In this document: positions 1 through 5,164 of the stretch, piece after piece
Numbering within the stretch: the stretch's first letter is position 1
How the letters are laid out: every line of letters begins with the position of its first letter
Program-made: the position numbers and the translations under genes
The notes under the pieces: generated by a model
The model's input: only the letters and a program-made list of their open reading frames with translations
The model's database searches: none
Told to the model about the DNA's origin: nothing
Origin: Planctomycetota bacterium
Lineage (GTDB): Bacteria > Planctomycetota > Planctomycetia > Pirellulales > Lacipirellulaceae
Reading direction: 5' to 3'
Length of the DNA stretch: 6,045 nt
Assembly: GCA_029259975.1 (NCBI GenBank)
Contig: JAJDEE010000148.1
Span: forward strand, 1 to 6,045

Positions 1-636
1 TTCGTCTTCGCGGCGTTCGAGCCAACCTTGGAGCAAACCACGGAAAGTAAACTCTTCGAAAAGCGGCGCTACGATCACAGCCATGGTAAAAGAGATCAGC
101 AAAATGGCTGGGGAATGGTGTTCTTGGAGTTGTTTTACTAAAGGGTGCAATGTTTTGGATTCGAAGGCGTTTACCAGCGCGAATTGCACCAGATTGATTG
201 GCAGCAATACGGCAATGCAGGCAATAGTGCCGATGCCAACGTCTTTTGCGAATTGGTTCCAGCTTGTTGGTAGTCCTAAGTCGTGCGAATTGGCGCGGAA
301 GAATGTGGTAAGCCAAGTCATGACGCCAAGAAGGAAAAAGATCTTAATCGCCGAGTCAGTGCAGCCCATGATGACGAATTTCTCAGTCGAAATCTCCTGG
401 GTTACTGCTTGATCGCCAAGTAGAAAACTAATCGAAAAAGCTAGTACAGAAAGAAAGGGCATACTCATGGCGAGCAGCACGACCAAAGGTCCCCAAGGTA
501 CGCGGCGGCGTGGCTGGTAGGGCAGCAGCGAATTGCCGCCAATATGCTTTTGGAATAGATAGAACAATACTGCCAGGCTTAGGATGCCAACGATCTCTAA
601 TGTGGCAACAAAGGCGGTTGAAGATTCGGCATCCAT
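1..636 (-). CDS. CPBP (CAAX/Abi-type) intramembrane metalloprotease, C-terminus missing
   Basis: The minus-strand frame is open from an ATG at 636 to the window edge, giving 212 residues without a stop. The visible part is hydrophobic, with likely membrane segments near residues 11-28, 50-73, 95-113, 133-155 and 177-192. The last segment runs into APLFEEFTFRGLLQGWLERR, which carries the EExxxR signature of the CPBP/CAAX family (E194, E195, R199). In this family the two glutamates and later histidines form a metal-dependent active site inside the membrane; the later His motifs lie beyond the window and cannot be checked. Members process prenylated or other membrane proteins, or act in bacteriocin immunity, so the substrate here is unknown. 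The start follows the pgsA stop by 27 bp in the same direction, so cotranscription is likely. No clear Shine-Dalgarno sequence precedes the start, and no alternative upstream start exists before the in-frame pgsA stop. Confidence 0.88.
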   Translation of the reverse strand, partial: MDAESSTAFVATLEIVGILSLAVLFYLFQKHIGGNSLLPYQPRRRVPWGPLVVLLAMSMPFLSVLAFSISFLLGDQAVTQEISTEKFVIMGCTDSAIKIFFLLGVMTWLTTFFRANSHDLGLPTSWNQFAKDVGIGTIACIAVLLPINLVQFALVNAFESKTLHPLVKQLQEHHSPAILLISFTMAVIVAPLFEEFTFRGLLQGWLERREDE

Positions 637-663
637 GTAATGAAAACGATAGAATAAGTTGAA

Positions 664-1296
664 TCAAGCGCTGGCACGCAGGACGTTGATCGCCGACCGA
701 ACATAAACATACCCCGAGTAGACGGTGATTAGCACGGTCGCCCAGGCGGCAATAACCAAGCCGCTGGTCATCCAGTCGGGCGGCGTTGTTTGCCAAGTAG
801 TGCCGTCGGCGTTGAGGTGCGAGAGATGGACGATGCTCCAGCCGGCAGCTACGCACTGCAAAACCATTTTTATTTTGCCGATCCATTTGGCCGAAAAGTC
901 GCCGCCACCTTGCTCGACGAAAGTGCGGAGCGTCGTGACGAGCAATTCACGCCCGACGATGACGACCGCCATCCAGGCGGCGATGCCCGAGGGGTTCAAG
1001 CCATCAGACATAGGAACCGTCGCTGCTAAAAAAATAAAGACGCCGCAGATGAAAAACTTGTCGGCGAAGGGGTCGAGTACTCGGCCAAGTTGTGTGATTT
1101 GGCCGTACTTGCGCGCCCAGTAGCCGTCGAACCAATCGGTGACGGCGGTGATTACGAACAGGACAAAGCTGATCTTGTACCAACCGAAAGAGAGGAACCC
1201 AAACAGCAACACCGACAATACGATTCGCGAAATCGTGGTGATGTTGGGCACGTTGAGGATTTTTGCCGACGGAGCGGCGTTAGTCAAATCTGGCAT
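664..1296 (-). CDS. pgsA: CDP-diacylglycerol--glycerol-3-phosphate 3-phosphatidyltransferase
   Basis: A 210-residue membrane enzyme of the CDP-alcohol phosphatidyltransferase family. It carries the complete catalytic signature D54-x2-D57-G58-x2-A61-R62-x8-G71-x3-D75-x3-D79, in the stretch DWFDGYWARKYG followed by LGRVLDPFADK. The N-terminal NVPNITTISRI and the later GRELLVTTLR are typical of PgsA rather than of phosphatidylserine or cardiolipin synthases. The reaction transfers a phosphatidyl group from CDP-diacylglycerol to glycerol-3-phosphate, the committed step to phosphatidylglycerol, at the cytoplasmic membrane. Several hydrophobic helices are visible (about 26-52, 80-95, 104-122, 178-199). 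The ATG at 1296 is chosen because the frame can be extended only to a TTG at 1332 that lies inside an inverted repeat; the extra residues (MGLGHWSFTIIL) are repeat-derived and not conserved-looking. It lies between rimO and the CPBP gene. A neighbouring rimO-pgsA order is common in bacteria. The exact lipid head group is inferred from homology. Confidence 0.93.
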   Translation of the reverse strand: MPDLTNAAPSAKILNVPNITTISRIVLSVLLFGFLSFGWYKISFVLFVITAVTDWFDGYWARKYGQITQLGRVLDPFADKFFICGVFIFLAATVPMSDGLNPSGIAAWMAVVIVGRELLVTTLRTFVEQGGGDFSAKWIGKIKMVLQCVAAGWSIVHLSHLNADGTTWQTTPPDWMTSGLVIAAWATVLITVYSGYVYVRSAINVLRASA

Positions 1297-1314
1297 AAGG
1301 ATTATTGTAAATGA

Positions 1315-1380
1315 CCAATGCCCAAGTCCCAATGACCAATATGACCAGAAAAATCATTGTCATTGGGGCTTGGTCATTGG
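1315..1380. repeat. Long inverted repeat in the rimO-pgsA gap (CCAATG/CATTGG type)
   Basis: Arms 1315-1336 and 1359-1380 are 22 bp each and pair at 20 of 22 positions around a 22-nt AT-rich loop. The sequence is built from ATTGGTCATTGGG-like words, a composition I associate with dispersed palindromes in planctomycete genomes (recalled, not searched). It starts 8 bp after the rimO stop codon and ends 18 bp before the pgsA ATG, so a transcript of the operon would carry a strong hairpin between the two genes. That could affect mRNA processing or downstream expression, or the element may just be a tolerated repeat insertion. Confidence 0.8.
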
Positions 1381-1388
1381 GTATTTTT

Positions 1389-2789
1389 CTATCGGGGATC
1401 TTCAATCGCTACCGCAACTAGATCGTAGTCACTGCGGGCCACGATTTCGCATTTCACCAAGGCACCGGTCGCGAGATTTTCGCCAGTGACGTAAGTAACT
1501 CCGTCGACATCGGGAGCGTCGGCGTACGACCGACCGATCCAGGCTGCCCTGTTCTCGGGAAGCGGCTCTCCAGGCACTTGGGAATCGATCAGCACGTCGA
1601 CTTGGCGGCCAATTTGGGCGTCGTTCCAGGCGAAGGCGATTTGCTGCTGCTCAGCCATCAGTCGGGCACGGCGTTCTTGCATGACCTGCTCAGGCACTTG
1701 GTCGGGCAGTTTCGCGGCGGGTGTGTCGGGTTCGTACGAATAGGTAAACACGCCGAGTCGCTCGAACTGTTGCTGCCGGACAAAATCGACCAACTCGTCA
1801 AACTGTTCGTCGGTTTCGCCAGGGAAGCCCGTAATAAAAGTGGTGCGCATGACGAGATTCGGAATCCGCTTACGCAGCTTTGTCAGCAGCATTTCGGTAT
1901 CGGCGCGATTCACGCGACGCTGCATCCGGCGTAGCATCGTGTCGTTGGCGTGTTGCAGCGGCATATCGAGGTAGGGGACGATGCGCTGGCTCGCAGCGAT
2001 CGTGTCGATCAGTTCGTCGTCGACGTACATCGGATAAAAGTACATCAGCCGAATCCAATCGAGGCCCTCGACTTTGTCGAGTTCTTTGAGCAACTGGCTG
2101 AGGCGAGTTTCGCCGTACAGGTCGAGTCCGTAGTAGGTGGTGTCTTGGGCGACGATGACCAACTCGCGCACGCCGTCGGCGGCCAGCTCGCGTGCTTCGG
2201 CGACGACTTCTTCGATCGGCTTGGTGGCGTGTTTGCCACGCATCTTGGGAATAGCGCAAAACGTGCAAAGGCGGTCACAGCCTTCCGAGATTTTGAGGAA
2301 CGCAAAATGCTTGGGCGTGATTCGCAGCCGCGAGGTGTCGGGCAATGGGTGCGTCGGCGCCGGCTGAAAGATCGTCCGCTGCTCGTCAAGCCCGCCGATC
2401 AACCGGTCGGCGACCTTGGTGATTTCTTCACGGCTAAAGACGCCGACCAAGTGGTCGATTTCGGGGCGATCGATCAGCAGGTCCGCTTTTTGCCGTTCGG
2501 CCAAGCAGCCCGAGACGATCACGCCACGCAGATCGCCCTGCTTTTTCAGCTGTAGCATCTCGTCGATCGTGGCGAACGACTCAGTGCGGGCCTCTTCGAT
2601 AAAACCGCAAGTGTTGACGACCGCAAAATCGGCCCCTCGCGGATCGTCGACCAGTTCGTACCCCTCGATCTGCAACATACCGAGCATCCGCTCGCTGTCG
2701 ACAAGATTTTTTGGGCAGCCAAGGCTGACAAAAGCGTAACGCCCTTTGACGTCGGAACGGTCGTTTTCGGTGGCGTAGGAATCGGGCAC
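1389..2789 (-). CDS. rimO: Ribosomal protein S12 methylthiotransferase RimO
   Basis: A 466-residue radical-SAM methylthiotransferase of normal family length. The N-terminal UPF0004 domain (about 15-130) contains SLGCPKNLVDSE and the three cysteines expected to hold the auxiliary Fe-S cluster (C25, C61, C95). The radical SAM core has GCDRLCTFCAIPKMRG with the CxxxCxxC triad C171, C175, C178. QDTTYYGLDLYG (215-226) is diagnostic for RimO as against MiaB or MtaB. The C-terminal 80 or so residues fit a TRAM RNA/protein-binding domain. The enzyme adds a methylthio group to the conserved aspartate of ribosomal protein S12 in the cytoplasm. The start is a GTG at 2789; an in-frame stop lies 12 bp upstream (TGA at 2802-2804), so no longer form is possible, and no Shine-Dalgarno sequence is evident. 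It is the first gene of a probable rimO-pgsA-CPBP operon. Confidence 0.96.
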   Translation of the reverse strand: MPDSYATENDRSDVKGRYAFVSLGCPKNLVDSERMLGMLQIEGYELVDDPRGADFAVVNTCGFIEEARTESFATIDEMLQLKKQGDLRGVIVSGCLAERQKADLLIDRPEIDHLVGVFSREEITKVADRLIGGLDEQRTIFQPAPTHPLPDTSRLRITPKHFAFLKISEGCDRLCTFCAIPKMRGKHATKPIEEVVAEARELAADGVRELVIVAQDTTYYGLDLYGETRLSQLLKELDKVEGLDWIRLMYFYPMYVDDELIDTIAASQRIVPYLDMPLQHANDTMLRRMQRRVNRADTEMLLTKLRKRIPNLVMRTTFITGFPGETDEQFDELVDFVRQQQFERLGVFTYSYEPDTPAAKLPDQVPEQVMQERRARLMAEQQQIAFAWNDAQIGRQVDVLIDSQVPGEPLPENRAAWIGRSYADAPDVDGVTYVTGENLATGALVKCEIVARSDYDLVAVAIEDPR

Positions 2790-2931
2790 TGTAAAGCAGC
2801 TTCAGGGGGAGTAGAGACACAAACTTGTATGATAGCCGATTCCGGCGAGGGGGACGATGGGGGCCAAGGAGCTTATTCAGACAAACTGCAAAGCCAAGGA
2901 AATTACGTGATCGTGACCGAAATATAAAAAA

Positions 2932-2991
2932 TTCAGTAGTTCCAAATTACAGTTTCTGGTCTTTCTTTCCACAGAATTTGGAACTACTGAA
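2932..2991. repeat. Perfect 17-bp inverted repeat (TTCAGTAGTTCCAAATT arms)
   Basis: The left arm 2932-2948 and right arm 2975-2991 are exact reverse complements around a 26-nt pyrimidine-rich loop. The element is preceded by a run of A on the left. A long stem with a large loop fits a dispersed palindromic element better than a Rho-independent terminator, and it lies between two divergent genes where no terminator is needed. Confidence 0.8.
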
Positions 2992-2994
2992 ATT

Positions 2995-3057
2995 GAACCA
3001 CGACGGCACGACGGGCACGACGCAATGATCGTTGTATCCGTTGTGATGTCGTGGTTC
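2995..3057. repeat. Inverted repeat with GAACCACGAC ends and internal CGACGGGCA repeats
   Basis: GAACCACGAC at 2995-3004 is matched by GTCGTGGTTC at 3048-3057, a perfect 10-bp inverted pair enclosing about 43 bp. Just inside the left end the short word CGACGG(G)CA recurs in tandem (about 3001-3022). The element begins 4 bp after the preceding inverted repeat, so the two are directly abutted. Confidence 0.6.
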
Positions 3058-3061
3058 CTTC

Positions 3062-3099
3062 CTCCCTCTCCCCAGAGCGGCGACTCTGGGGAGAGGGAG
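3062..3099. repeat. GC-rich hairpin element (CTCCCTCTCCCCAGAG arms)
   Basis: Arms 3062-3077 and 3084-3099 are perfectly complementary over 16 bp, with a 6-nt loop CGGCGA. This is a very stable hairpin in either transcript strand. No T-run follows on either side, so a classical intrinsic terminator is not supported. Its word composition resembles repeats I associate with planctomycete intergenic regions, which is recalled rather than searched. Confidence 0.8.
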
Positions 3100-3115
3100 A
3101 GGGGGCAGGGACGCA

Positions 3116-3135
3116 GCCCGTGCTAAAGCACGGGC
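3116..3135. repeat. Short hairpin GCCCGTGC-TAAA-GCACGGGC
   Basis: An 8-bp perfect stem (3116-3123 with 3128-3135) closes on a four-base TAAA loop. It lies 16 bp from the preceding GC-rich hairpin. It resembles REP-like extragenic palindromes, and no promoter or terminator function can be assigned. Confidence 0.7.
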
Positions 3136-3326
3136 CAAATACCGCTGCGCGGAAATGGACCATAAATGGCCCAGGAACGCGCAACAACCACCGGGAGAAA
3201 AATGTATGCACCTAACTCTTTCCCACAAAAGAGGGACGGAGATTGTTGTTTGTGGAAAATAGCCATTAAAATCACGGAAGAACCTGTTTAAGAGAAAAAT
3301 GATTGGAGAAAAAAAGTTTTTTTTGC

Positions 3327-3368
3327 TTGCATCTCCTAGCTGCTGCATTAGTATACGCATGTATATTA
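3327..3368 (+). promoter_or_regulatory. Candidate promoter and operator-like palindrome upstream of the ImmA-like gene
   Basis: TTGCAT at 3327-3332 and TAGTAT at 3349-3354 are separated by 16 bp and would form a weak sigma-70-like promoter. The -10 candidate is part of an imperfect inverted repeat, TAGTATAC (3349-3356) and GTATATTA (3361-3368), matching at 7 of 8 positions around GCAT. Such a site overlapping a -10 box would suit a repressor. It ends 34 bp before the ATG of the plus-strand gene. AT-rich DNA makes chance matches easy, so this is tentative. Confidence 0.25.
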
Positions 3369-3402
3369 TCAATGCGGACGTTTTAATCTGGGGCCGACAA
3401 TC

Positions 3403-4191
3403 ATGTTGACTGAAATTCCGGCGGAACAGTTTGCCGCAACGGTCGAGGCGGTGGCGAGCGAGGTGCTGGCTGAGGTCGAGTGGTCGGGGCCGCCGGTCGA
3501 TCTGTTGGCGGTTGCTGAGCGGCTGGGATTGGTTGTTGCACGGGATACTGCGATGAACGTGCGGGCGCGGTTTGTTCGGCTGAGTCCAATGGGTGGGGGT
3601 CCCATGGGTAGGGGTCCAGCGGGAAGGGACAAAGTGGACAGGGCAGGGCGAGGGACGATAATGTTGGCCGACGATCCGCGGCCTGAACGTCGGCAATGGG
3701 CGGTGGCGCACGAAGTGGGTGAGTCGCTGGCGTTTCGTGTGTTTTCGCGGTTGGAAGTGTCGCTGATCGATATTCCACCTACTGGACGTGAACGAGTAGC
3801 GAATTATTTGGCGAGCTGTTTGCTGTTGCCTCGCGAATGGCTAGCGGCGGAGGGCGAGGCGGTCGGCTGGGACTTGCTGGAACTCAAGCAGGTTTTTTCG
3901 ACGGCCAGTCACGAACTTATCGCACGGAGGATGCTCGAAATGTCGCCGCCGGTGATGATCACACTTTTCGATCAAGGAGCCTTGCAGTGGCGGAGGTGTA
4001 ACGTGGGACGTCGCCCACCGAGTTTGACCTCGGCAGAAGCAAGTGTTTGGCGTGCAGCGTTCGAAAGTGGTCAGGCGACCGAGTTTGAGGAAAATGCGCT
4101 GCCCGAAGGGATCAATCAGATTCGCTGCTGGCCGGTACACGAGCCAGGCTGGCGGCGAGAGATTTTGCGGACGGAGCTGGTGGACTGGTAG
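3403..4191 (+). CDS. ImmA/IrrE-like metallopeptidase-family protein with altered zinc motif
   Basis: A 262-residue soluble protein resembling the ImmA/IrrE (COG2856) family. The N-terminal helices with PPVDLLAVAERLGLVVARD (31-49), the active-site helix RRQWAVAHEVGESLA (96-110) and the following ERVANYLASCLLLPREW (130-146) match the family layout of HExxH and ExxAN-xxA-xxLLxP. The second zinc histidine is replaced by glutamate (H103-E104-V105-G106-E107), so catalysis is uncertain. Family members cleave phage or stress repressors, often encoded beside an XRE-type regulator; no such partner and no HTH domain are visible here. Residues 61-84 form a Gly/Arg-rich insert (MGGGP, MGRGP, AGRD) where the family usually has a short loop. 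The C-terminal part (about 181-262) is unassigned. The ATG at 3403 is used; only a weak GGGG lies 8 bp upstream. It stands alone, divergent from rimO and convergent with the receiver-like gene. Confidence 0.82.
   Translation: MLTEIPAEQFAATVEAVASEVLAEVEWSGPPVDLLAVAERLGLVVARDTAMNVRARFVRLSPMGGGPMGRGPAGRDKVDRAGRGTIMLADDPRPERRQWAVAHEVGESLAFRVFSRLEVSLIDIPPTGRERVANYLASCLLLPREWLAAEGEAVGWDLLELKQVFSTASHELIARRMLEMSPPVMITLFDQGALQWRRCNVGRRPPSLTSAEASVWRAAFESGQATEFEENALPEGINQIRCWPVHEPGWRREILRTELVDW
3583..3654 (+). repeat. G-rich degenerate tandem repeat inside the ImmA-like gene
   Basis: ATGGGTGGGGGTCCC (3589-3603) is followed directly by ATGGGTAGGGGTCCA (3604-3618), a 15-bp unit repeated with 13 of 15 identities. 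It then decays into GCGGGAAGGGAC and AAAGTGGACAGGG-type words up to about 3654. The unit is a multiple of three, so the frame is kept and MGGGP-MGRGP-AGRD is encoded. The base composition (G runs on the plus strand) differs from the surrounding coding sequence and suggests slippage expansion or insertion of an intergenic-type repeat. Confidence 0.7.
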
Positions 4192-4215
4192 GTTGCGATG
4201 TGAAGCTTTTTTTAT

Positions 4216-4290
4216 CCGAACCGCGCCCGTGAGGAAGCGTCCAGTCGGGCTTGGTGCTTGTTCAAGCACTTCCTCACGGGCGCAGTTCGG
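4216..4290. repeat. Long inverted repeat between convergent genes, overlapping a gene end
   Basis: Arms 4216-4237 and 4269-4290 are 22 bp each and pair at 21 of 22 positions. The 31-nt loop itself holds a 6-bp hairpin, TGCTTG-TT-CAAGCA (4255-4268). The right arm covers the final codons (T-E-L-R-P) and the TGA stop of the minus-strand receiver-like gene. The position between two convergent genes suits a bidirectional transcription barrier, but no T-run follows the stem in either direction: the T7 tract (4207-4213) lies on the wrong side for plus-strand termination and reads as A in minus-strand RNA. It may equally be a dispersed repeat that landed at the gene end. Confidence 0.8.
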
Positions 4291-5140
4291 TAACATGCTG
4301 TTTAGTAATCGCCGCGACGAGTTCTTCTACGATGTAGGGCTTGGCGAAGACGGCCGCAGCTCCGGCTGCTCTGGTTTGTTTGATGTGTTCAACACGTGGA
4401 AAATCGAGCAAAGCAAGGATAAGCCCGTTGGTTTGCTGACAGAAATGGGTGAGGCGTGCCAGTTCGCGGCTACTGAGTTGGCCGCCGTCCCAGATGCCGG
4501 CGGTGGTTGGGGCAGCCTTGATTGGAATGGGTGCGATGATGTCGCGGCCGTTCCAGTGTGATTGGATGGTGTAGGTTGCGAGGGCGTCTGAAAGTGTTTC
4601 GTAGACGGAGTAGTCTGCGGCGTCGATGAGCACAGAAGAAATAGCACCGATAGGAGGTGATCGTAGTAATTCGGACGACCAGCGGCCCGCTTGGGCGTGG
4701 TCGAGTGGCAAGGACCAAAGCGGACAGAGGCCTGCATTTTGTCGGCGGATAGCTGCTTGCCACCACGTTGCGAGTTCGTACCAGTAAAGTCGGATTACTC
4801 CGCTTGGCGGTGTGCCGGTTCGCAGTTCGCCTTCGCACCAAGTGCCTGCAACGAGGACTAGCCGCGCTAGCGGAACCTGTTGTTGGAGGCGGTCGACATC
4901 CTGCTGGCGAATTTGTCCAGGCAACGACTGGGCGAGGAAGATGAGTTCGGGCGGTTGCAGGCAATTGCTGAGGAGGCCGCAGGCTTGATCGATCGTGGCG
5001 ACTTGGGACCAGACGCAGCTGCCGGAGAGGGTGGCGGCGGGTTTGGCGAATTCGCGGTGATGCCAATCGCCAATGGCTAACACGTGCGTTTTCGCGTCGA
5101 TCATGTCGACGTCAGTAGGTTGAGTAGCAGTGTTGGCCAT
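4274..5140 (-). CDS. Unassigned protein resembling two degenerate receiver (CheY-like) domains
   Basis: A 288-residue soluble protein not recognised by name. Residues about 18-120 alternate strands and helices as in a receiver domain (THVLAIGDW, PELIFLAQSLPG, ARLVLVAGTW, GVIRLYWYE), but the usual phosphoacceptor Asp after strand 3 is missing (LIFLAQS). Residues about 165-280 repeat the pattern (SSVLIDAADYSVYETLSDAL, AGIWDGGQLSSREL, LILALLDFPRVEHIKQTRAAGAAAVFAKPYIVEELVAAI). Here the K267-P268 pair and following EEL helix are characteristic of the receiver C-terminal end, and D173 and D218 are possible acidic-site residues. I infer a tandem pseudo-receiver acting by protein contacts. No output or kinase domain is seen. 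It follows the HTH-EIIA gene by 24 bp, so it is probably cotranscribed and functionally linked. ATG at 5140 is used; Met13 is a possible alternative start. The last codons and stop lie in a repeat arm. Existence as a gene is firm; the fold assignment is moderate. Confidence 0.75.
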   Translation of the reverse strand: MANTATQPTDVDMIDAKTHVLAIGDWHHREFAKPAATLSGSCVWSQVATIDQACGLLSNCLQPPELIFLAQSLPGQIRQQDVDRLQQQVPLARLVLVAGTWCEGELRTGTPPSGVIRLYWYELATWWQAAIRRQNAGLCPLWSLPLDHAQAGRWSSELLRSPPIGAISSVLIDAADYSVYETLSDALATYTIQSHWNGRDIIAPIPIKAAPTTAGIWDGGQLSSRELARLTHFCQQTNGLILALLDFPRVEHIKQTRAAGAAAVFAKPYIVEELVAAITKQHVTELRP

Positions 5141-5164
5141 TTTTATCGGCGGCGTAGCAGGAAA

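Larger units (their letters stand above)
2790..3402. other. 613-bp gene-free divergent intergenic region rich in palindromes
   Basis: This stretch separates the divergent starts of rimO (minus) and the ImmA-like gene (plus). No open frame in it looks coding: the short frames present have low-complexity translations and run through the inverted repeats. Bases 2790-2930 would hold the rimO promoter, but I see no convincing -35/-10 pair. Bases 2932-3135 hold four different inverted repeats in close succession, listed separately. Bases 3136-3400 become AT-rich, with a small hairpin CTCTTT-N6-AAAGAG at 3216-3233 and an A7-G-T8 tract near 3309-3324, and lead into the candidate promoter of the next gene. 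Confidence 0.75.

Noticed and set aside
428..886. A minus-strand open frame overlapping the CPBP and pgsA genes
   Set aside because: It covers the end of pgsA and start of the CPBP gene in another frame, and both of those have clear family motifs.
1297..1332. TTG-initiated N-terminal extension of pgsA
   Set aside because: The extra 12 codons come from the inverted repeat arm and its flank; the ATG at 1296 leaves a normal PgsA N-terminus.
2829..2834. TATCAT (minus strand) as a -10 box for rimO
   Set aside because: No acceptable -35 sequence lies 16-18 bp upstream of it.
2947..3711. A 254-codon minus-strand open frame across the intergenic region and into the ImmA-like gene
   Set aside because: It runs antisense through several palindromes and overlaps a well-supported gene; its translation is Pro/Arg/His-rich with no recognisable domain.
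4207..4237. T7 tract next to the inverted repeat as an intrinsic terminator
   Set aside because: The T-run precedes the stem on the plus strand and becomes A in minus-strand RNA, so it is wrongly placed for either gene.
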